A stretch of 64,000 nucleotides of DNA from Planctomycetota bacterium (GTDB lineage Bacteria; Planctomycetota; UBA8742; UBA2392): NCBI GenBank assembly GCA_027493625.1, contig JAOSKM010000002.1, positions 186,001 to 250,000 on the forward strand, read 5' to 3'. Of this stretch, positions 24,878 through 33,362 are shown in pieces; the first letter of the stretch is position 1; each line of letters starts with the position of its first letter. The notes beneath the pieces were generated by a model, which saw only the letters and a list, made by a program, of their open reading frames with translations, had not been told where the DNA came from and did no database searches. A program made the translations under genes and the position numbers.

Positions 24878-26488
24878 CTAACTGGCCAGTTCTTCACTGC
24901 GCCAGTCGGGCTCCGCCACATCCTGCAATCCAGCGTTCAGCTGCTCGTACAGGCCGGGGTCCTGTTGTTTCAGCCGCTGCAGGCTTTCGGGCGCGATGGC
25001 TTCCAGCCGGCACAGCAGCGCCTTGCGCACCGCGGCGGGCTCGTTGATGGGCGTGAGGCCGTTGAACAGGCCGGCCGTTTTGCCCTCGTGTACGGCCGTG
25101 CGCAGGGCCAGCAGCTTCTTCGTCATTCTGCCCAGGGTGGCGTTGATGACGACGGTGGATTTCGGCGCTTCTTTACCGATCTTTTTCATGCGCAGAAACA
25201 CCGCCTCGGCGTCGGCCAATGCGCCTGGTTCGGGCGGCGGCGGTTTGCGACCGAAGGCTCCGACGCAGCGGGCGCAGTGCAGGCCCAGCAGCTCGGGCAG
25301 CACATAATCGACCGTGGCGATGGCGTACTGCTGGTTCGCGGCCAGCCGGTCCGCGCGTAACAGGTATTCCGAGGCTGCTTCGATTTCGCCCAAGGCGACC
25401 AACTTGCTGCCCAGCATGGCCAGGAAGGCGGGCAGCAGCATCAGGTCGTTGATTTCTTCAAAGATGCGCGCGGCCTCGCGCTGGGCTGCCAGGCATTGAC
25501 CGACGCGCCCGCGCTCCCACAGCAATTGCCCCAGGTTGCCCAAGGTCATGGCCTCGGAACGCCGGTGACCGAGTTCGCGCAGGGTGCGCAAGGCCTGCAG
25601 ATAGGCGCTTTCGGCGTCATCCAGCCGCTTCAATTGCAGGTTCACGTTTGCCTGGTTGCTGAGGCTCTGGGCTTCGTCGGCGCGGGCCCCGTGCTTGCGG
25701 AAGATCTGCAAGGCCCGGTCGTAGCAGTCGAGCGCTTCCTCGAAGTGATCCTGGGACCGTTTCAGCCCGGCGATGGCTGCCAACGTGGTGCCGGCGGTGC
25801 TCTCGTTGCCGGTGCGCAGGTTCAGCTCAAGCGCTTCCTCGAGCATCTCGGCGGGGTTGCCGTCGCCGCCGGTGTGTCGCATCAGTATGGCCCGGTGGGT
25901 GAGGGAACGCCCCAGCGCGCCTTCGTCGCCGATCTCGCGCTGGATCTCTATCGCCCGGTCCAGAAGCTGCGCGGCATCCTGGGGCCTTCCCGACTGCATG
26001 TAGATGCTGCCCAGGGAAGTCAGCCAGTGGGCTTCCTGGGCGCGCCCCGTGGCGCGGGCGCGAGGCAGAGCGGCCGTCAGCAGCTCCGCGGCCCGAACAC
26101 CATTGCCGAGCCGGAACAGCAGAGAAGAGAGGCGCAGGGTGGCGTCAAGCTGCTGCGCTTCATCGGCGAGGGGATGCGCCCGCAGGTCTTCCAGCAGTTC
26201 CAGCGCGGAAGGCCCCTGCCAGCCCCGTATCGCGTGGTCGGCCGCCGCCTGCAGGTAATCAAGTTCCAACCGCGCCAACTCAGGCTGCATGGGGCCAGGA
26301 CTGCCGGCCCGCAGGTGCTCCAGCAGCTCGGCGGCGTGCTGGGGGCGCTCGGCGACTGGCAGGCTGGAATGCAGGTACTCAAACGCCGCCAGGTGCAAGG
26401 CCGCACGGTCGGCAGGCAGCTGCAACTGGTAGGCTGCTTCGCGCAGCATGACGTGCTGGAACAGGTAGACAGTCTCGCCGGCGTCCAT
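24878..26488 (-). CDS. TPR protein resembling the C-terminal half of a STAND regulator
   Basis: The 536-residue protein begins VYLFQHVMLREAAYQLQLPADRAALH, a segment that in STAND/AAA regulators marks the end of the NTPase module, before the TPR superhelix. The rest is about eleven TPR-like units (such as GRPQDAAQLLDRAIEIQREIGDEGALGRS). No P-loop is present, so any NTPase part is missing. No ribosome binding site precedes the ATG at 26488. The gene could be a decapitated regulator or a stand-alone scaffold. It is tail-to-tail with the small gene at 24476. Confidence 0.7.
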   Translation of the reverse strand: MDAGETVYLFQHVMLREAAYQLQLPADRAALHLAAFEYLHSSLPVAERPQHAAELLEHLRAGSPGPMQPELARLELDYLQAAADHAIRGWQGPSALELLEDLRAHPLADEAQQLDATLRLSSLLFRLGNGVRAAELLTAALPRARATGRAQEAHWLTSLGSIYMQSGRPQDAAQLLDRAIEIQREIGDEGALGRSLTHRAILMRHTGGDGNPAEMLEEALELNLRTGNESTAGTTLAAIAGLKRSQDHFEEALDCYDRALQIFRKHGARADEAQSLSNQANVNLQLKRLDDAESAYLQALRTLRELGHRRSEAMTLGNLGQLLWERGRVGQCLAAQREAARIFEEINDLMLLPAFLAMLGSKLVALGEIEAASEYLLRADRLAANQQYAIATVDYVLPELLGLHCARCVGAFGRKPPPPEPGALADAEAVFLRMKKIGKEAPKSTVVINATLGRMTKKLLALRTAVHEGKTAGLFNGLTPINEPAAVRKALLCRLEAIAPESLQRLKQQDPGLYEQLNAGLQDVAEPDWRSEELAS

Positions 26489-26542
26489 GCCGCGATCATA
26501 GCGAGATCAGCCGGCATGCGGACCGGAGGTCTGCATCACGGC

Positions 26543-26998
26543 TCAGGGCGTCATGCGGCGTTTGGTCATCCAGTCGTGGATGGTTTCCATGGCCTTGATG
26601 ACTTGGCCGGCTTCGCGGTCGTTGGCGTGCTCGAGTGCTAGCGCCACGCGGGTGGGCCCCACGGGCTCCACGCTGTCCAGCACCTTCTGCGCCTTCCTGG
26701 TCAGCTTCAGCTCGCGCTTGCGCTTGTCGGCCGGGTTGACCTCGCGGGTGATGTAGCCGTTCTTCTCGAGGCGGTTCAGCATCTGGGTGATGGCGGGTTG
26801 CGCCTTGCCCAGCAGCTCGGTGAGGCTGGTGGTGGTGATGTCGTGGGAGCGCTCCACGGCGCGCAGCAGGGCGTACTGCTTGGCGGTCAGGCCGTGCTGT
26901 GCCTCGAGCTCGCGCGACCATGCTTCGTGCGCGTGCTCGTTAGCCCAGTAAATACGCAGGAACTCGCGAACGTAGGCGAGTGCGGCCTTGGTCTCCAT
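26543..26998 (-). CDS. MarR-family transcriptional regulator
   Basis: The start METKAALAYVREFLRIYW at 26998 gives a 151-residue protein of normal MarR length; the longer frame upstream lacks similarity. The winged helix is clear: HGLTAKQYALLRAVERSHDITTTSLTELLGKAQPAITQMLNRLEKNGYITREVNPADKRKRELKLT, where the DKR..ELKLT segment is the wing. The target is unknown. It lies upstream of the TPR gene on the same strand, 54 bases away, and may be co-transcribed with it. Confidence 0.9.
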   Translation of the reverse strand: METKAALAYVREFLRIYWANEHAHEAWSRELEAQHGLTAKQYALLRAVERSHDITTTSLTELLGKAQPAITQMLNRLEKNGYITREVNPADKRKRELKLTRKAQKVLDSVEPVGPTRVALALEHANDREAGQVIKAMETIHDWMTKRRMTP

Positions 26999-27148
26999 GG
27001 CCAGAGGATAGCGGCCCACCGGGCACCAGCGCCAGAACATAACGGGATTATGAAACTGGACCCCGTGTGTCCACGTTGACTGTTTTGGTAAGAATAGGAG
27101 TGGGTGGTCGGGCGAGGCGGCAGCATCTCGCCGCCGCAACACCCCGAC

Positions 27149-28087
27149 TCACACCATCAGCACCGGCACGCTGCTGAGTCGAAGCACAGTGAGCGCCCGG
27201 CCGTACGCTGCTGTGTTGCGATCTGTTGGGCAGGGCAGCACCAGCAGGTGATTGCCATCGTTGGCCTCGCGGGCCGTTACGTCCGGGTCACTGCCGATCT
27301 TGAAATCCACCTTCAGCGCCGCCTTGTTCTCCGCGGCCCAGCGCTGCGCCGCCGCCACCAGCGAGCCCGCCGCGGCCTGCGCATCCGCCAGCAGAGCGTC
27401 GTCCGTCAGCCTGGCCGGGTCCACCTCCTGGCCCAGCAGCGCTGCGGCTTCGGCCATCGCGGCCGCGTCCACCACGAACAGCACCCGGAACTGCGCCGCG
27501 TTGCCGCCCAGCCTGAAGGTCGTGGCCAGTGCCTGTGCCGCCTCGGCCTGGCGCACGTGCAGCTTGACCAACGGCCTGGACAGGCAGCTCGCCAGCCCCT
27601 CGCGCGGCTCGCGCACGAACAGAATCGGCACGCTGGCCCTGGCCAGCACGCGCTCGGCCGTGCTGCCCACCGAATCTCGCCCGAGGCGGCTGAAATCCTC
27701 GAGGTAGGGCGCGTCCATGACCAAGAGCTTTGCACCCGCCGCGCGCTTGGCATCCAGGATGGCGTCAGCGGGGTCTTCGTCATCCTGTTGCGGCGCGATC
27801 TCGCAGTTCACGCCGGCCAGCTTGGCTTTCATGCCTTCGAGGTGCTGGCGGTAAGTGTCGACGTTGAGCCCCGGGTTGGCCAGCGTCAGCACGGCCGTGG
27901 CGCCGAGGCGCAGACAAAGTTCCCGGGCGATATCCGCCACTGCACTGTCCTGGTTGCTCTGGTCGAAGGCCACCAGTATCCGCCCCGGCGGCTCGACCTT
28001 CGGCAGCTCAATGGGCTGGGCCTGCGCCGCCGCCTTGAAGCGCGACATGGTTTCGTGCAAGTCGTCGTCCAGCGGCGTGTTGGGCAT
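27149..28087 (-). CDS. Tandem universal stress protein (UspA fold)
   Basis: The 312-residue protein has two UspA-like halves. The first (about 35-160) is the better conserved, with ILVAFDQSNQDSAVADIARELCLRLGA, KLLVMDAPY and GRDSVGSTAERVLARASVPILFV, matching the ATP-binding G-2X-G-9X-G(S/T) loop in type. The second half (about 175-312) ends RLSSVPVLMV and is divergent. It starts two bases after the stop codon of the permease gene, so both are one operon. It may modulate the transporter, as Usp domains often accompany transport proteins; that is inference. Confidence 0.85.
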   Translation of the reverse strand: MPNTPLDDDLHETMSRFKAAAQAQPIELPKVEPPGRILVAFDQSNQDSAVADIARELCLRLGATAVLTLANPGLNVDTYRQHLEGMKAKLAGVNCEIAPQQDDEDPADAILDAKRAAGAKLLVMDAPYLEDFSRLGRDSVGSTAERVLARASVPILFVREPREGLASCLSRPLVKLHVRQAEAAQALATTFRLGGNAAQFRVLFVVDAAAMAEAAALLGQEVDPARLTDDALLADAQAAAGSLVAAAQRWAAENKAALKVDFKIGSDPDVTAREANDGNHLLVLPCPTDRNTAAYGRALTVLRLSSVPVLMV

Positions 28088-28089
28088 GG

Positions 28090-29472
28090 CTATCCTTTCA
28101 CATACTTCGGCAAATCCGGGAACCAGTCCAGGTTCATCATCAGCAACACGTAGCCCAGCACCAGCACGGACTGCACGGCCAGAATCAACCCGCCCGCCTT
28201 CATGTACTCGCCCCAGCCCACCTTCTCGCCGCGGTCGCTCTCCAGCGCGTGCAGGGCGATCACGCTGCTGACGCTGCCGATCGGCGTGCTGTTGCCGCCC
28301 AGGTTGGCGGCGCCGATCAGCACCCAGAACAGCGCCGCCGCCATGCCCGGGTTGGCCGTGGCAATCGGGTCCAGGATCGGGATCATGGTCGCCGCTACCG
28401 GGATGTTGTCCACGAAGCCGCTGGTCAGCAGCACGAAGCCACCCACGATCAGCACCAGAACCGTGCCGCTGCCGCCGCCCAGGCTGATCAGCGCGTCAGC
28501 CGTCACGGACAGAAGGCCGGTGGCCTTCACCGCGCCAATGATTACGAACAGGCCGACAAAGAACAGGATCACCGGCCACTTCACCTTCTTGATCGCCTGC
28601 TCGGGGTCGCCGGCGCAGAACAGCAGCGCTGCCATGCCGCCCGCCATGGCCACGAAATCCAGCCCGACGTGCAGCGCCTGCGCCGAGGCGAAGCCCACCA
28701 CCGTGGCGCCCAGCACGCCGGCGCTGCGCCAGAAAATGCGGCGATCTTTCACCATCGCCCACTCGTCGAAGCCGGAGACCTTCAGCTTCAGGTCGGCGGG
28801 GTCGCCGGCCTTTGCCGCGTCTTCAAGCAGCTTCTTCCCGTACAGCCTGATCAGCAGCAGCGTCGCCACGCCGCCGGTGGCGAACGCCAGCGGCGTGCTG
28901 CCGATGAAGAACTGGAAGTAGGGGATCTCGGCCGCCGTGCCGATCATCAGTGTGGCGATGCCGCTGCTGAAGGTGGTCAGCGCCGCGCTGTTGGCGACGA
29001 TGGCAACGGCGATCAGGTAGGGCTTGGGGTGGTAGCCAAGGGTGCGGCAGATCACCAGCACCAGTGAAGCCATCAGCAGGCTGCCCGGCGCCAGCGTGAG
29101 CAGGCTGACGAACAGGAAGGTCAACAGGCACACGAACAGGAACAGCCGCTTCGGCTCGCCACCGGTGAGTTTCACCACGCGGATTCCGATGAAGTGGAAC
29201 AGGCCGCTGCCGCCCACGGTGTCCACCAGAATGCTCGTGCCGATGATGACGCCCAGGATGTTGAGGTCGTGCCCGATGATCTCGTGCACTTCGTGATAGC
29301 CCGACTTGCCGAACAGGCCGAACGCCATCGCGGCCACCACGGCCGCGATCGCGCCCACGATGGCGCACACGCTCTTGTGCAGCTTCTCGAACGCGATGAA
29401 CAGGTAGGTGATCAGCATGATCACCCCCAGCACGGCCATGGGAATCCAGGTTGGCTCAAACACCCCGAGCAT
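28090..29472 (-). CDS. ArsB/NhaD/SLC13-superfamily anion or Na+/H+ permease
   Basis: ATG 29472 (MLGVFEPTWIPMAVLGVIM) opens a 460-residue protein with about eleven membrane helices. The frame continues upstream only through a repeat element. The ion transporter signatures are two similar re-entrant regions, APGSLLMASLVLVI with ALTTFSSGIATLM, and TSGFVDNIPVAATMIPIL with ANLGGNSTPIGS. These match the CitMHS/ArsB/NhaD group. The NSTPIGS and DNIP motifs favour an NhaD or arsenite-permease-like role, but the substrate is not assigned. A universal stress protein gene follows in the operon. Confidence 0.85.
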   Translation of the reverse strand: MLGVFEPTWIPMAVLGVIMLITYLFIAFEKLHKSVCAIVGAIAAVVAAMAFGLFGKSGYHEVHEIIGHDLNILGVIIGTSILVDTVGGSGLFHFIGIRVVKLTGGEPKRLFLFVCLLTFLFVSLLTLAPGSLLMASLVLVICRTLGYHPKPYLIAVAIVANSAALTTFSSGIATLMIGTAAEIPYFQFFIGSTPLAFATGGVATLLLIRLYGKKLLEDAAKAGDPADLKLKVSGFDEWAMVKDRRIFWRSAGVLGATVVGFASAQALHVGLDFVAMAGGMAALLFCAGDPEQAIKKVKWPVILFFVGLFVIIGAVKATGLLSVTADALISLGGGSGTVLVLIVGGFVLLTSGFVDNIPVAATMIPILDPIATANPGMAAALFWVLIGAANLGGNSTPIGSVSSVIALHALESDRGEKVGWGEYMKAGGLILAVQSVLVLGYVLLMMNLDWFPDLPKYVKG

Positions 29473-29480
29473 GGCGCCCC

Positions 29481-29585
29481 CGTAGGGGCGGCCCCGCGTG
29501 GCCGCCCGCTTCGCTCGCGGAGTGTAGGCAGGAGATGCCGCCGACGGAAGTAGCCAACGGGCGGGCACATGGGCCCGCCCCTACG
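29481..29585. repeat. GTAGGGGCGG inverted repeat overlapping a stop codon
   Basis: CGTAGGGGCGG at 29481-29491 is perfectly inverted as CCGCCCCTACG at 29575-29585. Between them lie GGCCGCCCGCTTCGCTCGCGG and a GGGCGGGCACATGGGCCCGCCC hairpin. The TAG stop codon of the PfkB gene (29581-29583, minus strand) falls inside the right arm. GTAGGGGCGG-type elements are common mobile palindromes in uncultured bacteria. Confidence 0.7.
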
Positions 29586-30564
29586 TGCGCGCCACCAGCT
29601 CGGCCAGGTTGGTGTCCGGCCGGGCGCCTACGTGGCTGATGATCTCGGCCGCGCAGATGGCGGCGATCCTGCCGCATTCGGCCAGGGGCTTGCCGTGGGT
29701 GTAGCCGTACAGGAAGCCAGCCGCGAACAGGTCGCCGGCGCCGGTGGTGTCCTCTACCTTGGCAACCGGGTGAGCTTTCACCTCGATGGTCTGTTCCGGC
29801 GTCACGATCAGCGCGCCTTTTTCGCTGCGGGTCAGCACTGCGATGTCGCACTTGCCGCGCACGGCCGCAACGGCCTCGTCGAAGCCGCCGGTTTCGTACA
29901 GCGCGATGATCTCCAGCTCGTTGGCGAACAGCACGTCGATGTGGCCGTGCACCAGGTCTTTGAACTCGGCGCGGTGGCGATCGACGCAGAACTTGTCGCT
30001 GAGCGTCAGGCTGACTTTCTTGCCGGCCGCGTGAGCGATCTCGGCCGCCTTCAGGTAGGCCTGCTTGGCGGGCGGCGCGTCGAACAGGTAGCCCTCGAAG
30101 TAGGTTACCTGCGCCCGCTGGATCAGCCCGGCGTCCACGTCGGCGGGGCTGACTTCGCCGGCGCTGCCGAGGAAGGTCTGCATGGTGCGCTGGGCGTCGG
30201 GCGTGACGAACACCAGGCAGCGCCCGGTGGGATTGGTGTCGAAGGTGGGCGCGCTGTTGAACTCGACGCCCAGGGCAGTGATGTCGTGCTTGAAGATCTT
30301 GCCCAGCTGGTCGCCTGCCACTTTGCCGATGAAGCCGGCCTTGCCGCCGAGCGACGCGATGCCGGCCACGGTGTTGGCGGCGCTGCCGCCGGAGCATTCC
30401 ACGCCGGGGCCCATCTGGCCGTAAAGCTCCTCGGCCTGCTGCGCGTTGATCAGGCGCATCGTGCCCTTTTCGATCCCGCGCGCGGTAAGGAATTCGTCGT
30501 CCGAGTGCGCCAGCACGTCAACCAGCGCGTTGCCGATGGCAACAACATCAAGTGGATTCGTCAT
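29581..30564 (-). CDS. PfkB-family carbohydrate/adenosine kinase
   Basis: The start MTNPLDVVAIGNALVDVLA at 30564 gives 327 residues. PfkB signatures are present: the N-terminal GGSAANTVAGIASLGGKAGFIGKVAGDQLG and the C-terminal DTTGAGDLFAAGFLYGY, with the catalytic Asp in GAGD. The overall pattern, including NPTGRCLVFVTPDAQRTMQTFLG, resembles the adenosine kinase-like subgroup found in many bacteria. The substrate is therefore a nucleoside or a sugar. The stop codon is embedded in a palindromic repeat. Confidence 0.9.
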   Translation of the reverse strand: MTNPLDVVAIGNALVDVLAHSDDEFLTARGIEKGTMRLINAQQAEELYGQMGPGVECSGGSAANTVAGIASLGGKAGFIGKVAGDQLGKIFKHDITALGVEFNSAPTFDTNPTGRCLVFVTPDAQRTMQTFLGSAGEVSPADVDAGLIQRAQVTYFEGYLFDAPPAKQAYLKAAEIAHAAGKKVSLTLSDKFCVDRHRAEFKDLVHGHIDVLFANELEIIALYETGGFDEAVAAVRGKCDIAVLTRSEKGALIVTPEQTIEVKAHPVAKVEDTTGAGDLFAAGFLYGYTHGKPLAECGRIAAICAAEIISHVGARPDTNLAELVART

Positions 30565-30710
30565 GGGCGGCATTCAACAAGCCCACGCAGCGCCTGCAAT
30601 GGCCGAGCGGCCGGGCAGGCATTCTCGGCGCAACTTTCATTTCGGCCGCTGTGCCGTGGCCGCCGATTCGTATAACAGGCGGGCCCTGTGGCGTTCCCCG
30701 TGTCTACACC

Positions 30711-33074
30711 ATGATTCGAACCGTTTTCTTCCTTTTAATCGTTCTTTGGGCCCTGCCGGTCCTGGCCAACGACATCGCTGTTTCGGCCGCCGATGGCCGC
30801 AGTGGCTGGCTGCTGCTCGAGAACCCGCCCGGCGCCATGGGCTCCACGCTTTCTGAGTTCGCCGGTGACCCCGGCCTGCCCGCTCCGGACGCCCTTGGCT
30901 GGCCCCATCGCGCCGGCACGCGGGCCGACGGCACCTACCCGGAAACGGAACTGTGGCACTACGACTCGCGCACGGAACGCTTCAGCCGGGCCAGCCACTT
31001 TCTGGGCGCCGGCAAGCAGGGCAGCGCCTATCGCCGCACCCTGTACGCGGTGTTTGCCGTGGGCGGTAAACCCTTCGTGCTGCACTTCGACCCCTACCGC
31101 ACGCTGAAGGGCTACAGCCAGGTGCTGCGCGTGGACGGCGACGCGCCTGCGGCCAACGGCGCCGTGCCGGAGAGCGCCATAGTGCTGGACTCGGCCGACT
31201 TCCTGGACGCCCCCGCCGTCTCACCCGACGGCAGGCACGTCGCCTTCCGCGGTTTTCGTGACGGCGCCTGGAACCTGCGCGTCTATTCAACCGAGACCTG
31301 GAAGCTGGTGGCCGAAAGCGAATCTCGCAATTTCGCGCGCCCTACCTGGTGCGATAACGCCACGCTGGCAGCGATCGCCTGGGATGGCGACAAACAGCCC
31401 GAGGCCGCACAGCGCGACCCAGCCTTGAAATTCAGCACCCGTCTGCTCGAAAGCCACACGCCCCAGCCGGGCAAACTGCTTCGCGCGGAACTGAGCGAAG
31501 TCGGCCTGAAACTGAGTGAACTGCTGGCCGGCGAGTTCCCGCCCGACCATTACACGCGCAGCGTGCTGGGCGACCCCTTCGGCCTCGGCCTGGTGCTGGC
31601 GCGCAAAGATGGCGACGAAGTCGTGGTCGAGCTGCGTGAGCCCAAGCCCGAAGGCAAGGCCCGCGCCATCGCGCGCTACGCCGTGTACCGCGGCTGCTGC
31701 GTGAGCATGCGTCGCATCATGTGCGCCGGCGTGCGCAAGATCGAGCGCGCCAACACCTTCGTACTCACCGACCTGCTGCGCTGGGGCGAGGCACGGCTTC
31801 CCGGGCGTCGCGTCTGGCTGCCCGTCGGTGACCGCGAACTGGCGCGCGATTTCCCGTTGCCGCACATCTCGCCCGACGGACACGGCGGCATGATCGACCT
31901 CGGGCGCGGCGTGATGGGCGTGCTTGAGCCCGTGGTGAACCCCGAGTACGATCCCGCCAGCCCCGACGCCGCTCAGCTGCTGCGCCACACAGTCACCGTC
32001 GACAATTGGCCCGGCTGCACCACCATGCGCAACCCGCGCGTGCTGCAGCGCCTCAGCAAGCTGGTGCGGCGCTTCGAGGAAATCGGCCAGGTGCGCAGCA
32101 CCATCCTGGCCTTCGACATCAAGATCGCCGCCAACCAGGGCGCCAACGAAAAGAACGGCCGTTACATCGAGCTGTACAGTTCCGCCGGCCGCAAGGGCAA
32201 CGGCCGCATCCGCACCGAGGACAACCTGGGCGGCAGCTGGCTGGTGCAGTCAATCGACGGCGGCGGCGACGCGGCAAGCGACGAGTACTACACCTGGGCG
32301 GGCACCGCCCCCAAGTCGCCGCCCAGGATGGACAGCCAGCCCGCCACGCGCGGCGGCAAGGCCTACGACGACCTGGTCACGCAGCTCGAGACCCGCAAGC
32401 TGCTGATGTTCAGCAACGCCGAAAAGGCCGTCTACCACGGAGGCCTGTTGTACCTGCAGGCCGGCCACTACCGGGACCCCAACAGCGGTGCCACCTGGCG
32501 CACCTGGGTCTACGCGCGCTACGGCCGCGTGCTGAACAGCGCCGACCAGGAGGCAAACGACAAGATCGTCGCGCGCCTCGACGAACTGGCGGGCAAGCGC
32601 AGTGACCCGCAAGCGGCCGGGGAGTTCGACACGCAGATGAAGGCATGGTGGGCAATCCAGCGTGAGCGCGTGATCGTGCGCTTCGTGGCCGATCTGCCGG
32701 TCGGCTCGGCCGGCGACTGGAGGTTCCCGCACGCGATCGCGCAGGTGCAGATGCGCTTCGCACTGGCGAACCAGCAGCAGGCGGCCGTGACCGAGTTGAC
32801 CTTCGAGCCCGACCGCTGGGTGGCGCTGCCGCATCTGGTGGATCTGGAGACCAAGGCGGCCGACAAGCGCAAACCGGACCTGCTGCTGCCCGCGGTGTTC
32901 CGCATCTACGAGCGCAACAAGGAAGGCAAGCTGGAGGAGAAGCTGAAGGCGGTGGCGGTAGAGAAGGCGTTCGATCACCCGGTGAAGCAGGTGAAGACAG
33001 GCAAGATTACACCGGGTTACGAAGTACCGCTTGTGGCGTTCGGCAACAGGCAGTTCGTGGAACTGCAGCGCTAG
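30711..33074 (+). CDS. Large exported protein of unknown function with TolB-like segment
   Basis: ATG 30711 opens a 787-residue protein with a signal peptide (IRTVFFLLIVLWALPVLA, cleavage before NDIAV). Around residues 160-200 there is a beta-propeller type motif, APAVSPDGRHVAFRGFRDGAWNLRVYS, and a second SPDGHGGMIDL near 385, as in TolB/WD40-like repeats. The C-terminal third has no recognisable domain. TATAAC at 30671 could be a -10 box. It is divergent from the PfkB kinase. I do not recognise a family; a periplasmic role is likely. Confidence 0.75.
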   Translation: MIRTVFFLLIVLWALPVLANDIAVSAADGRSGWLLLENPPGAMGSTLSEFAGDPGLPAPDALGWPHRAGTRADGTYPETELWHYDSRTERFSRASHFLGAGKQGSAYRRTLYAVFAVGGKPFVLHFDPYRTLKGYSQVLRVDGDAPAANGAVPESAIVLDSADFLDAPAVSPDGRHVAFRGFRDGAWNLRVYSTETWKLVAESESRNFARPTWCDNATLAAIAWDGDKQPEAAQRDPALKFSTRLLESHTPQPGKLLRAELSEVGLKLSELLAGEFPPDHYTRSVLGDPFGLGLVLARKDGDEVVVELREPKPEGKARAIARYAVYRGCCVSMRRIMCAGVRKIERANTFVLTDLLRWGEARLPGRRVWLPVGDRELARDFPLPHISPDGHGGMIDLGRGVMGVLEPVVNPEYDPASPDAAQLLRHTVTVDNWPGCTTMRNPRVLQRLSKLVRRFEEIGQVRSTILAFDIKIAANQGANEKNGRYIELYSSAGRKGNGRIRTEDNLGGSWLVQSIDGGGDAASDEYYTWAGTAPKSPPRMDSQPATRGGKAYDDLVTQLETRKLLMFSNAEKAVYHGGLLYLQAGHYRDPNSGATWRTWVYARYGRVLNSADQEANDKIVARLDELAGKRSDPQAAGEFDTQMKAWWAIQRERVIVRFVADLPVGSAGDWRFPHAIAQVQMRFALANQQQAAVTELTFEPDRWVALPHLVDLETKAADKRKPDLLLPAVFRIYERNKEGKLEEKLKAVAVEKAFDHPVKQVKTGKITPGYEVPLVAFGNRQFVELQR

Positions 33075-33126
33075 GCCGGTGGTGTAAGTCGGCAGGTTAC
33101 AGGGTAGAAAGCGCCCGCGCCCCCTA

Positions 33127-33155
33127 TTGACGCTGCCTGAGGTTGACGATATCTA
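33127..33155 (+). promoter_or_regulatory. Candidate promoter of the tRNA gene
   Basis: TTGACG at 33127-33132 and TATCTA at 33150-33155 are separated by 17 bases. The predicted transcription start would lie about 30 bases before the mature tRNA end. The -35 is strong and the -10 moderate. Confidence 0.45.
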
Positions 33156-33193
33156 TTGCCCCTCGCGCGCAGGCCAGGGCGCCGCTTGAAAAC

Positions 33194-33269
33194 TGCGGGG
33201 TGGAGCAGATGGCAGCTCGCAAGGCTCATAACCTTGAGGTCGCTGGTTCGAGTCCAGCCCCCGCTACCA
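33194..33269 (+). tRNA. Initiator tRNA-Met (CAU)
   Basis: A 76-base cloverleaf can be folded completely: acceptor TGCGGGG/CCCCGCT, D-stem GAGC/GCTC, anticodon stem CAAGG/CCTTG with loop CTCATAA (anticodon CAT), T-stem GCTGG/CCAGC with loop TTCGAGT, and an encoded ACCA end. Base 1 (U) faces base 72 (U) and cannot pair, and the D-stem has A11-U24; both are marks of a bacterial initiator tRNA. The anticodon stem has AGG rather than the usual GGG next to the loop, a variant. A perfect terminator follows immediately. Confidence 0.93.
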
Positions 33270-33307
33270 ACGAAACAGTCCGCTTGCGCGGACTGTTTCG
33301 TTTCTTG
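33270..33307 (+). terminator. Intrinsic terminator of the tRNA gene
   Basis: A perfect 14-bp stem, ACGAAACAGTCCGC with GCGGACTGTTTCGT, closes a TTGC loop directly after the CCA end and is followed by TTCTT. The A-rich left foot makes it potentially bidirectional, so it may also serve the Mrp operon ending at 33363 on the other strand. Confidence 0.85.
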
Positions 33308-33362
33308 ATGACGCTGTGATTGACACGGGGTTGCGTCGCCAACTCCGTCGCCGCTTCCCCCT

